NCBI GenBank assembly: GCA_944989445.1
Contig: CALYLW010000733.1
Span: 152,086-216,085, forward strand
Direction of reading: 5' to 3'
DNA: 64,000 nucleotides
Source of the DNA: Ampullaceana balthica
Taxonomy: Eukaryota > Mollusca > Gastropoda > Lymnaeidae
Each line of letters begins with the position of its first letter. Position 1 is the stretch's first letter. The notes beneath the pieces are model-generated. The model saw only the letters and a program-made list of their open reading frames with translations. It searched no databases and was not told the origin of the DNA. A program made the translations under genes and the position numbers. Below are positions 46,665-58,916 of this stretch, piece by piece.

Positions 46665-46710
46665 GTTACTGATGAAGGCATTAGCCGAAACGTCTATTGT
46701 CGTTTTAGTT
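46665..46710 (+). other. Hammerhead-like motif
   Basis: CTGATGA at 46,669-46,675, a GGC/GCC stem with ATTA loop, GAAA at 46,687-46,690, then AACG/CGTT as a possible third stem. Stem II has an extra A and stem I pairs poorly, so ribozyme activity is doubtful. Penelope-like elements are known to carry such motifs. Confidence 0.3.
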
Positions 46711-46805
46711 TAAAAATAAAGCTCAAATGTATTGTTTTACTTGCACAATTTGTTTGTGTATTTTGTATTTTAATTAAAAGCTTTATCGCAGTCCCATTCT
46801 GTATG

Positions 46806-47079
46806 CATGGGCGTAGGGAAGGGGGGCAAGGGGTGGCATTTGCCCCCCCTACAATTGAGAATTTTTTAAAAATTAAATGCATTAATAAATGTTGTATTTT
46901 AACTATTACAGCACTAATTTATAAGCCTTATTAAGTTTCTAAGGCTTTTTTCAACCCTTATTTTATACTGAACTTGAATTTAATTGAAAATTGTACCTGT
47001 ATGGCATTGCCAGTTAAAATTTAAAAAAAGTGGGATTTTCTTGCCCCCCCCCCTGGAAAAATTCCTAGCGACGCCCATG
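46806..47079. mobile_element. 274-bp hAT-type MITE with perfect 8-bp target duplication
   Basis: The inverted ends are CATGGGCGT at 46,806 and ACGCCCATG at 47,079. The flank TCTGTATG occurs on both sides (46,798-46,805 and 47,080-47,087). Inner arms carry GGGGGGCAAGG and TTGCCCCCCCC. It has no coding capacity. Confidence 0.88.
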
Positions 47080-48214
47080 TCTGTATGATATATTAATGTT
47101 TATAACACTTCGCCTACTTATCAAACCAAATGTAAAGCGTATTAAGTTACTGGCAGTAATGGAGTCTGACTCAGAGACAGAAAATGACGACAGCTCTTCT
47201 GATGAATTAACTCGTAACAAAATGGAGATGAAAGTTCCTGAATCCATTAACCTCTACAATGGTGGAAACTTAATGAACACCGATATCTGCTAATGTCATT
47301 ACTTGCTAAGACCGATTTTGAATACAAGTTACCTAAGTTCCATGTGAATGATTTTTCAGATCGGATGGTTATATTGGCATTTAGACCAACTCATCACTTG
47401 AACCAAATAATGTCAACACACATGTCTTTCTGTGTAGTTGGTTAAAAGATGAATTATAAAGGATATATTGCAGTTTTATTTTGATTTTCAACAAGAACGT
47501 TTAATAAGTGTTACTTATGACATCATAAATTTTAATGTTTTGCTTAAATCGAAATTAACGATTAATTCATCTTTTTTTTCAAAAGTTAACTATTCAATTT
47601 AAATAAATCGTTAACAGCCCTAATATATATATTTATACAGTTTATGTATATATGTACATACATGTTCTAATATATTCATTTCAAGATAAAGTAAACGACT
47701 AACAAATGGCATAATTATATTTCTTTATGACATTATATACAAGTATTTAGCTATTGCAGTCTTAACAGGAATAGTGATTTATGCTATTGAGTATTTATTT
47801 TGAAATAAATAATAAATACTCTTATGTTATAATCATATTAAAAGCGAATTCACTTAATTAAATGATGATTAAAAATTTCTGATGACATCTAATGGATACT
47901 GCTCTTTGATTGATGGATGTATTCATATTGTATACTTTGTATTTTTTTGTTAATTACAAATTAATGTATTAGAAATGTTTTTTTCCCCTTTTTAAAATAA
48001 AAAAAAATGATATTCCTAATGTTTTATATTACAGGCCGCTGATAACTAGCTCTTACCTTCATTGTCAATATATTAAAGTATTTATTTTAGTCGTTTATAT
48101 TACGTACTAGCTCATAAATAAAGAATGCTATTAAACAATGTTTACACAATGCTGTTAGTGGAAAATAAATAAATACACACCACTTAAACCATTAATTATC
48201 TAGTACAAAAATAA

Positions 48215-48218
<4 letters not shown>

Positions 48219-48294
<76 letters not shown>
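48219..48294. repeat. (TA)n microsatellite
   Basis: This is a pure TA run in the gene C2 intron. Confidence 0.95.
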
Positions 48295-48296
<2 letters not shown>

Positions 48297-48400
48297 TAAA
48301 TATTAAAAAACATTATTTTGCCACAATGAAGTCGATTGGATTAAGACATACCTTATAAAATTCATTGGAATCTGTTACACACATGAAACAAAACACTCAC

Positions 48401-48468
48401 GTATAGTTAGACTCCTCGTGTTTGGACAGGCCAATCCATGTCATGGTGGATATATTCAAATCAACTTT
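48401..48468 (-). CDS. Gene C2 exon: CTLD1 second exon
   Basis: This 68-nt exon lies between CATTTAG and GTGAGT. It encodes KVDLNISTMTWIGLSKHEE. Confidence 0.82.
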
Positions 48469-48918
48469 CTAAATGATAATTAAAAAAAAACAACTGAATA
48501 TACTCTCTTTTTTTATTAAATAAAAACAAACAAACAAAAGCGGAAAACTTCAAAAAATATCATGGAGATCGGATAACATAAAAAAAATATTTAAATAGAA
48601 TGCTTAAAAAAAAGACATTATACGCCCCCGTCTCCAGATTACTGATAATTTAAAACATATAGCCATTGCCAGGGTCGGATTAAGCCATCTTGTTGCCCTA
48701 GGCACAAAGCAATGTGGGTGACCCCTTCTGCCCCAGGCCCTCGATCCTCAACTGACCACTTTTATGTTCAATATTATGCAAACAACTAACAAAGAAAAAC
48801 AGTTCTTAACACATATGTTTGTACTACCTTCACTGATATAAAACCTACAATTAGTTATTTCTGTATTAAATTAAATACATATTAAATTATATAATATATA
48901 ATACATATACAAAAAAAA

Positions 48919-49107
48919 TGAACTTGAAAATGTAAACGTGTTCTCTCTCTGACTTTCTCATCTATTAAAAAGAATTATCTTTTTTGTATATCATTATTAC
49001 AAAATTAAATACATATTAAATTGTGTAATAATAATACTCACAAATTGGTAATTCTTTTTAATAGATGAGAAAGTCAGAGAGAGAACACGTTTACATTTTC
49101 AAGTTCA
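48919..49107. repeat. Near-perfect inverted repeat, 59-bp arms
   Basis: 48,919-48,977 and 49,049-49,107 are reverse complements (TGAACTTGAAAATGTAAACG and its complement at the far ends), separated by about 70 bp. The two arms look identical over this length. Confidence 0.85.
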
Positions 49108-49189
49108 TTTTCTTTTCTTTTCTAGATTTACATCTGACAAATTTTTTAAGTACATCATCAACGTTAATTTTTCGCAACAATAATGCCTC

Positions 49190-49560
49190 AATCATCAGCA
49201 TACTCATGGATAAGTCTATTCTCCAGACTGACCCGGCCGGGTGTGTTTGTACAAGTATGGGACTCTTACACCACAGGGGATCAACGTTGTGTTCGCACTG
49301 ACAAGCTGATTGATTGGCTACACCAACCCTATCCTCTCCTATATAAGCTCTTACCTTTCTCTCCTTACTTTATCTCTACTGGACTACATGGATTTCACCA
49401 CAGAGGTTTTTTTTGATTATTTCCTTTCATTCGTTTCATTTGTGTACTATTTGTCCATTGAGGAAGGCTCTTTGCCGAAACGTTCGCTGTTGTGTTACGT
49501 CCTGTCAGGCCTACTAATACCCTGTTTTTATATTATACATTTACTTATTTAGAAGCATGA
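49190..49560 (+). repeat. Possible Penelope-like element fragment
   Basis: GAGGAAGGCTCTTTGCCGAA followed by ACG at about 49,460 resembles the GATGAAGGC..GCCGAAACG element near 46,670. Frames through it show no known protein. Confidence 0.3.
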
Positions 49561-50236
49561 TTGCAGTCTCACCCCAATTACTTCACATATCGAAGAACAA
49601 CGTTTAACTGATCTATATGTGTAATATCGGGTGTTGAGTCTACTGACAAGCTGAAATAATCTGCAGCCTTTACTTCATCTACAATTAGTTAATGGACTTT
49701 TTGGGACATAATTTCATTCAGTTTTTAACATATAGTTTTGGATAAATAAGAAGGATTTCCTTTTCAACAATTTCCATTTTTCGCAATGTGTGATGCTAAA
49801 AATTGATCAAACTGGCTGACCGACTCCAGCAACCCCAGATAATTTCCATATTGTAAAGATCAGATTTTTTTTATTTGTCCCTGTAAAAAGCCAGACAACA
49901 CTCAGCTATAGTACAAATAGCAGCTACTGCTCTTCTCAAAACATGTTCACAGTAACTCTACTCTTTATTTATTTACTTTTCTAGCTTTTGTTATGGACCC
50001 AAGCCTTGTCGATGACCTATGTATATAAACATGCAGTCTTCATGAGCAGCGCTTTGTTCATGATTATCAACTTACGTGGCACAAACATATCCTAAAACAG
50101 GTTTTTTTTAAAAATAGCAGGCAAAACAACTCGAAGACAAAATGCAAAAATTAATTAGCAAACTAGCTGGGTGGGAGGTATTTTACCCCTCAAATTGTGG
50201 GACCAAGGTTAAATAATATGCATTTCAATATTACAT
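49561..50236. other. No gene seen
   Basis: This is intron of gene C2 with no exon signal; it holds AT-rich, possibly transposon-derived sequence. Confidence 0.4.
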
Positions 50237-51170
50237 TTGCAATATTCGTGAGCTACTCTTTGCGGATGATGCGGCATTAATAACACACACAAAATAGTTT
50301 GCAAAAACTCGTGTCAAGCTTCTCCAATGCCTGCCAAGAATTCGGTATGCAAATCAGCTTGAAAAAGACAAACATCATCGCCCAAGACACACAACCTCCT
50401 CCTACCATCAATATCGACACTGACAACTTGGAGGCTGTGGACAGCTTCACCTACTTGGGTTCCAAGGTCTCCAATGCACTGTCTATTGAAGAGGAAATAT
50501 ACAGTAGAATTGGCAACACAGCTGCCACAATGTTAATTTAAATAAACGTGTCTGACAAACACTAAGTTAAAAGTGAAAACCAAACTGGGTGTCTATAGAG
50601 CCTGGGTCATTAGTGCACTGCTATACGGTAGCGAGACATGGACCACTTATGCATCCAAAGAGCACAAGCTTAATAGCTTCCACTCTAGATGTCTGTGTCG
50701 AATCCTTGGAATTAATTGGCAAGGCAAACTGCCTAATACTGATTTCCTAATGCGTGTAATTCCCAAAGCATGTTCTCAATCCTTAGTGAAAGATGCCTGA
50801 GATGGCTAGGACATGTTAAAAGAATGAGCCCTGGCCGCATCAAAAAGGACCTGCTATATGGAGAACTGGCATCAGGAAAGAGGAAGACAGGTCGCACACG
50901 TCTGCGATATAAAGATGTCTGTTAAAGGGACATGAAAACAGCCAAAATACGTACACGCGACTGGGAGTGCATAGCAGAAGACCGATGTACGTGGCGCACA
51001 GTTGTCAAAAAGGGGGTCATAGTAGCCGAGGAGGGAAGGATGCAGGAGGCTACAGACAGAAGAGCTAGGAGAAAGGCCAAAACATTTGGTAGCTCAGAAC
51101 TGTGTGTAAAAGCTTTGGTAAAGAATGTCACTCAAGGACAGGACTGCAAAGCCACTCGAGGAAATGCAAC
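50237..51170 (+). pseudogene. LINE reverse transcriptase C-terminal fragment
   Basis: Frames give RELLFADDAAL, FGMQISLKKTNI, DSFTYLGSKVSNALSIEEEI, ISALLYGSETWTTYA, LRWLGHVKRM and RDWECIAED. All are close to the LINE at 17,996-20,826. Stops and shifts break it, and the 5' half is missing. Confidence 0.82.
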
Positions 51171-51246
51171 TCATCTCAACGGTGATGCACCATCGTCTCG
51201 CGAGACGGAAGGAGGCCCATTAATGTCTTGTTGATTACAGGGATAC

Positions 51247-51540
51247 CAGCAGGGCCGATCTTAGCAATTTGGGGGCCTTATGCAGCTTAGCATGCTAAAT
51301 GGATTGCGAGGAGCCCAGTCTTGGTAGGGATAACGAATTAATAAGGATAATAAGAAAATTAATTTACGGGGGCCTATGAAAGTGTGGGGCCATATGTGGC
51401 AGCATAGGTTACAGTGGCCTAAGACTGGCCCTGGATACCGGGACAATGTACATATTTTTCTTGAGGACTTGTGGTGCCCCCCAAACGCTTGGTGCCCTAG
51501 GCACATGCCTTCTTTGCCTAATGGTTAATCCAGGCCTTGT
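51247..51540. mobile_element. Decayed hAT/MITE-like repeat
   Basis: GCAGGGCCGATCTTAG at the left and GTGCCCTAGGCAC with CCAGGCCTTG at the right look like ends of nested MITEs. A similar GCCCTAGGCAC block is at about 48,690. Borders are not resolved. Confidence 0.35.
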
Positions 51541-51589
51541 CATTGCATTCAAAAACTGCGATCGGTTGTGTGAAATAATATTTGAAAAG

Positions 51590-52200
51590 CGTATATCAGA
51601 AAAAATGTTTTTAAGGGCCCACATACCACACCCAAACGTGCAAGATTTAAAGTTCTAAGCATCCGTAAATTGTAATCTGGTTCATAATGGATATGTATGT
51701 TATTATTTGTCAATATCGTTCAAAAATGTATTGGAAATAATGAATTAAATATATTTATTTAAAAAATGTTGGTGCCCCAGCATAAAAGGAATGTACATTT
51801 GCAGTTCAATGCCCTGCAGTTCTTGAATATGTATGTACCAGGTTTAGTTAAAATATATTCATATAGCTAATATTTAAACAAAGCTTTAAAAAAAATAGAA
51901 TTTATGGGCACCCAGACCGTTTCGTTGAAAGATGGAAAATTTGAAACCCCTGTTTATTTCAGTCTGAATCATATTGGATATACTGTATTTATTTTTATTT
52001 CTCAATATCTTTTTAAATAGCAAGTGAAAAAAATCTTTAACGTTTACAAAAAAACACCAAAGATATTTTTGCCTCCTGCCCCAAAGAAAGGGATATTAGG
52101 GGTTGATTTGCCAATTATTATTTTTAAATTTGTGTAACTAACTTTTTATAGACTAACTTTGGTTAAGATACATATACATCCATTTACATAGGAGCGTCTG
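51590..52200 (+). repeat. Copy of the 460-bp array family
   Basis: GGTGCCCCAGC, GCAGTTCAATGCCC and GGGCACCCAGACC match the blocks of 29,200-30,990, more diverged. Confidence 0.45.
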
Positions 52201-52233
52201 TAGTTAGTTCTTAAATGTGTAAATCATACTTAC

Positions 52234-52424
52234 CAGTTTTGTAAGGAAATGCAATTCTTCTTCACTGTTAACACTAGCGAGATCTCCTCCTTCAAGCTGA
52301 CATCTCGATCTTACATCGTGCCAAGATTTTGTTAGGTATGTTTTTTTTTCAGGCTTAAAACTATAGCAGCTTCCATTGAAGTATGTCCATCTGGTATTAT
52401 TGCATGGCCTGGCGTACGATAAAT
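52234..52424 (-). CDS. Gene C2 exon: CTLD1 first exon
   Basis: This 191-nt exon, phase 1 to phase 0, lies between TCAAAAG and GTAAGT. It encodes CNNTRWTYFNGSCYSF, SWHDVRSRCQLEGGDLASVN and LHFLTKL. Confidence 0.85.
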
Positions 52425-52599
52425 CTTTTGAGAATTGAAATAAATGTAGAGAAAAGAATGAATTTGTTTAATTAGCTGTTTATAGTTTCCAATTTTACAA
52501 AAATGTATAATCGAAAAAGCGTTTTAAGTAATCATAATTTTTGTATACATATTTTTTAAAAAATGAATTACTTAATTTGTTTTAAGGAAATATATGAAT

Positions 52600-53350
52600 G
52601 AGCGTTTGTTGCTTTAAAAAAAAATTCTATTTCGGTGTATAAAACTACTAGGCTTTTGAGAAGCCCCCATCCTACGTTTCATGTTATAATATAGATTTTA
52701 AGCTATGTTTAACCCATTTATTTTCATAAGTCCATCCCTCTTCTAACACCTTAAGTGTGAAACTGTTTTTATATTTCTGTTCCCTTGCTGGTGGATACAT
52801 GATGGGGTCTTTGACTGTGAGCCATTTGTATATTTTACTGTATTGCGGGAATGGTGCTGTACTGTATGAACATGTACAAATACTTCTTCTTTACTGTATA
52901 TACATACACTTGTGCTTTAATTTGTGATTTACTCACAGAACAAACCTATAAGAACAAGCCATGTATTTGCTTCGTTAGCTATCTCCAGCTGCCCCTCCAT
53001 CTAACCGCCGAACGAACAACACGACATGACAGCCTATAAGAAGTCCTCTGGTACGCCTACCCGTCACTTACGAACAATTTTTTAATTAAAAATCAAAGAA
53101 CTAATGTTGCATTTTTTTAATGTGACAGAACCGAGGTTGTTTTTTTTTAAAATGTTGCTCGAATATATACAGTTATATAACGTCTTGTAGTGAAACGAAA
53201 TCAAGTTAATCCAAATACATAAGATGTAAAGATCAAAACACATTTGGCCAGTATGACCGCTAATTTGAGTATGATGCATATTTAAAAAATATTTTTCAAG
53301 AGTTTGTAAAATCGTAGTATAAAAAAAGTATAAAACTTTTACAAATAATA
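52600..53350. other. No gene seen
   Basis: This AT-rich stretch lies upstream (in gene sense) of gene C2's first CTLD exon. I recognise no exon or repeat family. Confidence 0.4.
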
Positions 53351-53351
53351 A

Positions 53352-53392
<41 letters not shown>

Positions 53393-53708
53393 TTTGCTCC
53401 CAGCCATTACAGAATATGGAACATCGGACAACGGCATTTTTTTATAGGCCATTAAGACTTTATTTTCGCTGTTTGGTCATATTGTATCCATTATTTACCG
53501 AGTAGCTGACCATTAAACCTTTCTTTTAAAATCTCATGAAAATAAAATAAAAATCAAATTCGGAGCCCCTAACCCCAAAAATTGGTATATTTGAAATGTT
53601 ATAAGCAAGTTAAAATTTTGGGCGCATATTCAACAACTTCAAAAAGATGTATGATAATCGGATAAATGGTCTAGTAAAGTATACATGACAAAGAAACATA
53701 CATTTTCA

Positions 53709-53774
<66 letters not shown>

Positions 53775-54107
53775 TAATATATTTAAAAAGTTAATTTCTT
53801 AAGAAATTAATATGTATAACTTACTAGTATAAGAAAAGAATGTCATTAAAATAATGGTGAGAAACATCATTTAACAACATCGATACATCATGCTTATTGT
53901 CTTTTATTCTGTAATACAAAGTTGAAAAAATAAAAATTAAATGTAATATTATTATTTTGTGTGTGTGTAACATGCAGCTGACATAAGTTGGATGGCTAAA
54001 TGAGATTTGCTGTCTAAAATTATAATACACATTTTATTAGAATGTAAAATATAAATTATTTTAAAGTATATTTTAAAGTAGACAATTAACAGTAACAATA
54101 TATGTAT

Positions 54108-54141
54108 CTATATATATATATATATATAAATATATATACAG

Positions 54142-54229
<88 letters not shown>

Positions 54230-54230
54230 T
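54108..54230. repeat. (TA)n microsatellite
   Basis: This is the longest TA tract in the window, broken by a few C and A bases. Confidence 0.95.
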
Positions 54231-54289
54231 AATATATAAAAGACGAACTTCTTACGTTGTTTGGTTTTAAACTTTCACTAAACAATAAT

Positions 54290-54341
54290 TTTAAAACTCT
54301 AATTGTGTTCCCCTAAGGTTAAACCACTCAGAAAGTCGCAT
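54290..54341 (-). pseudogene. Decayed signal exon homologue of gene C2
   Basis: An ATG at 54,341 gives MRLSEWFNLRGTQLEF and then a stop. The upstream sequence (GTGGAGCTACTTTTCTAGG) matches the region before the ATG at 26,934. Homology after about 12 codons is poor. Confidence 0.35.
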
Positions 54342-55272
54342 CCTAGAAAAGTAGCTCCACTTCACGAATTTTTTTTAGACAACTAATCCTTTCATTCTAA
54401 CATCCCTATGTTATATTTAATTTCAAATTGACCCGGGAGAAAATGATAGAAGTAACAACTTTGTTTTCAAAATTCAATTTGGTGCGATGTTTATAACAGC
54501 TTTTATTTTACAGGAACTACTTTAATTATTATTAAATAGTTATTGTATTTTATATTAATATACTTTTTTTTACACTTTTAAAGTTATAATAAATAGATAC
54601 AATTTGTATTTAACTTTTGAAGATGTTAAATAGTAAACATTGTATAAACATGTATCTAACATATACACTGCAATATTGCAGATGCCAGATCCTGCTTTTA
54701 TCACAGAACACATGAGGTTTTGTGTCACAATAAATCTCTGAAAACGGACAAGTGCAAGTTTGGTCGTCGCAAGTTACAATGGGTATCTTTAGTGACATTG
54801 TTAGACAGCAAGGCTTAACACGTTGTGTTAGATTGTAGGGACTCCCACATTATTAGTGTGCAACCACACTCACTATATTGTAAGTGTCCGAAATATCAAC
54901 TTCTCCTGTAAATAGGACACGTGGATGCTGTCACCAATAAATTGAACCTGTATCCATAAAAAAAAATACTTCCTAAAAACTACTGGACAATTTTACAAAG
55001 TGAGTACTATTGCTATTTCACAAAGTAAGGTACTATTGCTACAATACATTATCATAAAGTGATTAAAAATAGCAAATTACTTATAAAATTATCAATATGT
55101 TGAAAAAAGCATGCAATGAAGAAAAATAACTATTATATTGCAGTTCAGCATTAGTTTCAACATTTTAGACTGCAAATGTGAAATTAATGTATTTTTTAAT
55201 GTAATTGATGTTTTTTTTTAAATTATCCCTTTTTTTTCAATTTCGTCTTGTCACTTTTTTAACAGAAATACG

Positions 55273-55385
<113 letters not shown>

Positions 55386-55494
55386 AGCAAAACGTCATTC
55401 TGGAATTAAGAAGTTATTTTCTGATATACTGAAATAACAGGAATACGGACTGAATTTGATGTTGGTTTTGTGAATGAAATTAAAGTGTATGCGT

Positions 55495-55590
55495 ATATGT
55501 TTGGCCCTATCCTATTTGAGTTGATCCGCGCTGATAACCAGTTAAAATAATTGGTGCACACACTTAATTTTAGATCCCAAGACAGACAAA
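55495..55590. promoter_or_regulatory. Conserved intergenic block, copy 2
   Basis: CCTATCCTATTTGAGTTGAT and CTGATAACCAGTT match 29,060-29,100, at the expected offset of about 26.5 kb. It lies between the divergent C2 and U/P2 genes. Confidence 0.3.
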
Positions 55591-55599
55591 TCTTAAAGT

Positions 55600-57000
55600 T
55601 TCTTTACTGATTGTGAAAAGAAAAATTATGTAACGAAAACTGACACTTGATATTTCTAAAGTTGAGAACTTCATTTGTATAGCAAGAGACGCTGAGTATT
55701 TCCAAGTCCCTACTTCTTTAAAATGATAAATTAATTAAAAGACATTTTTCTCCAAGTTTTCCTGTAATAGTTAGACCTCTCACAACTTAAACAAAATAAG
55801 TATACATTCATTTGGTCAGTACACAATCCCAAGTTTTCATGACTTCCAATATGTGTTGGATAATACATAATCATCATCATTAGTCCCATGACAGTTGCGC
55901 TCATTGGGGGGAGCGCATGGACACATCAACAGACAAAGATCTTAACATTTGCCTATCTTGAACGGCGGCCAATAATTCATTAAATGTTTAATACAGATGT
56001 ACTTATAACACCTGCTTTTTGAAAGCCTTTAAGTCTCACCACTGATTCATTCATTAAGGTATACCATACAAAGACAAACAATGCAAGTACTATTCCTTTA
56101 CAAAAATGAAATCTTTTTCCGAATAATTAATCTACAATATAATAATTTACTTTCTTGTTTTTATTTTTATGGTAAAAATTTAAATTGCATATAATTAATT
56201 CCACGATTACCAAAATGGTGTTTATTTGTCTATGACTATCGAATATCAGCGCCAGTTTCATTGGATTTTTCTTTTTTCTTTGTCGTTTATTTATTAATTT
56301 TTTCTTTTATTTTGAAATATTTATTTTTAAATTTATAAAGTTGATAAATTTAAGTAAAACATCAGATTCTGATTTCACAAAATGTTCTATTGTAATGTTA
56401 AATATGTCAGTTACATCATTGCTCTAATTATAGTTCATAAATGATCTATTTTATTAGATTGTGTGCGTTTTATTGGTTCTTTTAAAAAACGCAATTTTAT
56501 TATAAAAAAAGTAAATTCAGAATGAATGTAAAAACGTTATTTCGTGTATATTGGAAGCATATTATATTTTGATTATGTTTGTTATGTTTCATTGCAGGAT
56601 AATTCAGTTGAGTTGGTTTAATCATAGCCATCTATGTTGTAGAATGTATTGAGTTTGTAAAGGCACAATATTCTAGATATTGAATACGTGTCCTCTTTCA
56701 GTCATAAAATCCTATGTAAACATGTTCAAGTAGATTTTTTATCTGATCCGATCTCCTGCTTCCCGTACTAATACAAAAAAAAACCTTTACAATTGATCTT
56801 GCTATTCATATAGTTGTGTTAGACCCAAATATTTACTGCTTTGTGTACCTTCTAATCAATTTTAAACGACCTTATTGTTAGGTTAGGTTTAACTAACCCA
56901 TCCGTCCCATGAAATGGAGTAAAAATAAACCTAGACCTAGGCATTTAAAAATAAAAATATACATACAAATATACAGATAGACACACACACATACATACAT
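55600..57000. other. No gene seen
   Basis: This is AT-rich intergenic sequence. A short repeat-like block lies near 55,870-55,960 (CATCATCATTAGTCCCATGA). No exon was recognised. Confidence 0.4.
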
Positions 57001-57043
57001 ACATACATATATATAAACATATTTATTTATATATTTATGTAAT

Positions 57044-57045
<2 letters not shown>

Positions 57046-57100
<55 letters not shown>

Positions 57101-57109
57101 GTGTGTGTG

Positions 57110-57140
<31 letters not shown>
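57046..57140. repeat. (TA)n microsatellite
   Basis: This is a TA run with GTGTGT interruption. Confidence 0.95.
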
Positions 57141-57148
<8 letters not shown>

Positions 57149-57265
57149 TGTGTTTTATTATATGTATCATTGTATATACTACCTTTAAAAAAATAACTGT
57201 AAAAGTGTGATAAAATTTTAATTTCAATCTATAATTTTTTTTGTCTCTGCTATCTTCTACTATAG

Positions 57266-57470
57266 CAGTGATGGTGAGCCTATGGCACAGGTACCACAGC
57301 GGCACGCATAGTGTCAACTGCCGGCACACGACTAAAATAACTTCCTTAATCAAGCCAGCAATGCAAAACCTCCCTTTTCGGATTTCAATGGAGTGCTGGC
57401 ACTTCAGCTATAAATAAGTGGGTTTTGGTTGAATTTTGGCATGATGCCCCCAAAAAATTCGCCTTCACTC
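57266..57470. mobile_element. 205-bp hAT-like MITE
   Basis: The left end CAGTGATGGTGAGCCTATGG and right end AATTCGCCTTCACTC are imperfect inverted repeats. The flanks TACTATAG and CACGATAG agree at six of eight positions, an old 8-bp target duplication. Confidence 0.6.
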
Positions 57471-57689
57471 CACGATAGTGTATATTTTATATATATAACG
57501 TAAAAGCTTGTTTTCAAGTGCAATCAAAGGTGAAAGTTTAACAAAGATAAAGTCATCCTAATATAGTTACAAGTCTCTAAGTGATGCACACAGTAGTGAC
57601 AACGAAGAAGCTTAAAACGTATCACCACTTTACGTAAAGTTAAAAAAATATAATTCATTGTTAAAAATATTTTTAATGCAATTTTTTAG

Positions 57690-58448
57690 GAGAAATGTAT
57701 CCCTTTGCGCAAACAAGAATGAATATATAATCTATAACTTTGCAAACCAAAAAATTTGTGGTAGAAATAGAACAACAACACAGAGAAGATACGTCTTCAG
57801 TTATCAGTATTGTGCTAATATAAAATGGGACCTATACAAAGCACTTCAATAAGTAAGTTTTTTTTTAAATTTCTATTTATAACATATTTTTAAAAAAATC
57901 AATGCCTTTTTAATTGTACCAAGATATTTTTTTAACAAAATTATATTCATGCAGTGCTATGGAAACAAACACTAACCCGCTTATGATTATGTTTTGTTCT
58001 AAAACAACTCAACACTCGAGCTTTGAACTCATGACAAGTGAACACAATGTAAGTGAACAAATGACTACACTGAAAATTAAACCAAGTAAAAAGCAAAATA
58101 AAAATATAAGTGAAATAAGAAATAAATTATACCCAAATGCAACCCTGGGACGTAGGTCAATAGAGAAAATACTAGTAATTTGCTGAAATAATAATAATGC
58201 CTTTTTTAATTGATTTAGCTGAAATATCTTTATAAGTAGTAGCGATATAGATCTATATTAAATATTAATTAATTTAATGTCTTTCAAAACCTAAAAAATA
58301 CACTGTTTTTAATTTTACACAAATAATGTACTATTATTTACTGCTAACAATTTTGTCAAATTGATTTTAATGACCCATTTTCTCTTCTTACTTTATGCAG
58401 GGCACTAGCAATACTCAAACTGGCATAGATAGGCTTATTGTATTTTAG
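57690..58448 (+). CDS. Gene U: 3' end of an unrecognised gene
   Basis: Three candidate exons: 57,690-57,852 (four Cys, CANKNEYIIYNF, ICGRNRT, YQYCANIKW), 57,955-58,174 (hydrophilic, Ser/Thr/Lys-rich, MTSEHNVSEQM) and 58,401-58,448 (GTSNTQTGIDRLIVF and stop). The last two join cleanly in phase 0. The first ends in TAA right before its GTAAGT donor, so it may be frameshifted or may not belong. Traces of the second and third exons occur at about 31,980-32,165 and 32,381-32,430 in the first copy of the duplicated block. No domain is recognised. Confidence 0.42.
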
Positions 58449-58764
58449 TCAATGTTAAAATATTTTATAAAGATATATGATATACCTCCAACTACATTTA
58501 ATTATGTCGTCGTAAAATAGTTATGTTTGCTTTTAATATTTTTCAACCTCTCCCCATTCTGCAAATTAACAGAATTTGTACACCCTCAAAGTGTAAACAT
58601 AAATTAGTTTCTATATCCAAACAATATATTCTCTTCAACGCAACTCATTCGTTTTATATGTTTTTGTCAATTTAAATGTATTAAATTTTCCATGTTTTAG
58701 CTAGTGCACTCTTTTGATAAAGATGTTAATAAATTGCTACCGACAAGTCGTTCTTAATATTACA

Positions 58765-58916
58765 ATGTTTACTCCTCCAACAGTTTTATTTGTCAAAGTA
58801 ATACTCTGCACTTGCTGTGTGTTTAAGTTTGAAACCGATTGTCCTAATTATGAAATGAAAGAAGAGGACTCGTTTTTAACTTCAATTTCGCCAAATGCCT
58901 TTGTGACAAATTGCAG
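58765..58916 (+). CDS. Gene P2 exon 1: signal peptide and start of ectodomain
   Basis: This 152-nt exon ends in phase 2 at TTGCAG then GTATGA. After the hydrophobic leader it encodes TDCPNYEMKEEDSFLTSI. Confidence 0.75.

Larger units (their letters stand above)
46539..47622 (+). mobile_element. hAT-like element with nested MITE
   Basis: The left end is TTAGGGCATCTGAAATTAAC and the right end CGTTAACAGCCCTAA. The interior has a short open frame (AVMESDSETENDDSSSDEL) also seen in part at 31,740-31,830. The MITE at 46,806-47,079 is inserted inside. Confidence 0.5.
40925..52424 (-). pseudogene. Gene C2: partial second copy of gene C1
   Basis: Five exons, at 52,424-52,234, 48,468-48,401, 46,288-46,188, 45,783-45,664 and 41,065-40,925, encode a complete CTLD1 and the start of CTLD2. 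All are open, all junctions are in phase (1-0, 0-2, 2-1, 1-1, 1-1), and each has the length of its C1 homologue where that is intact. The rest of CTLD2, the membrane exon and the tail are absent: 500 bp further on the Helitron begins. A decayed signal exon lies at about 54,341. This is either a truncated copy or one whose 3' end lies elsewhere. A secreted single-CTLD product is conceivable but unsupported. Confidence 0.7.
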
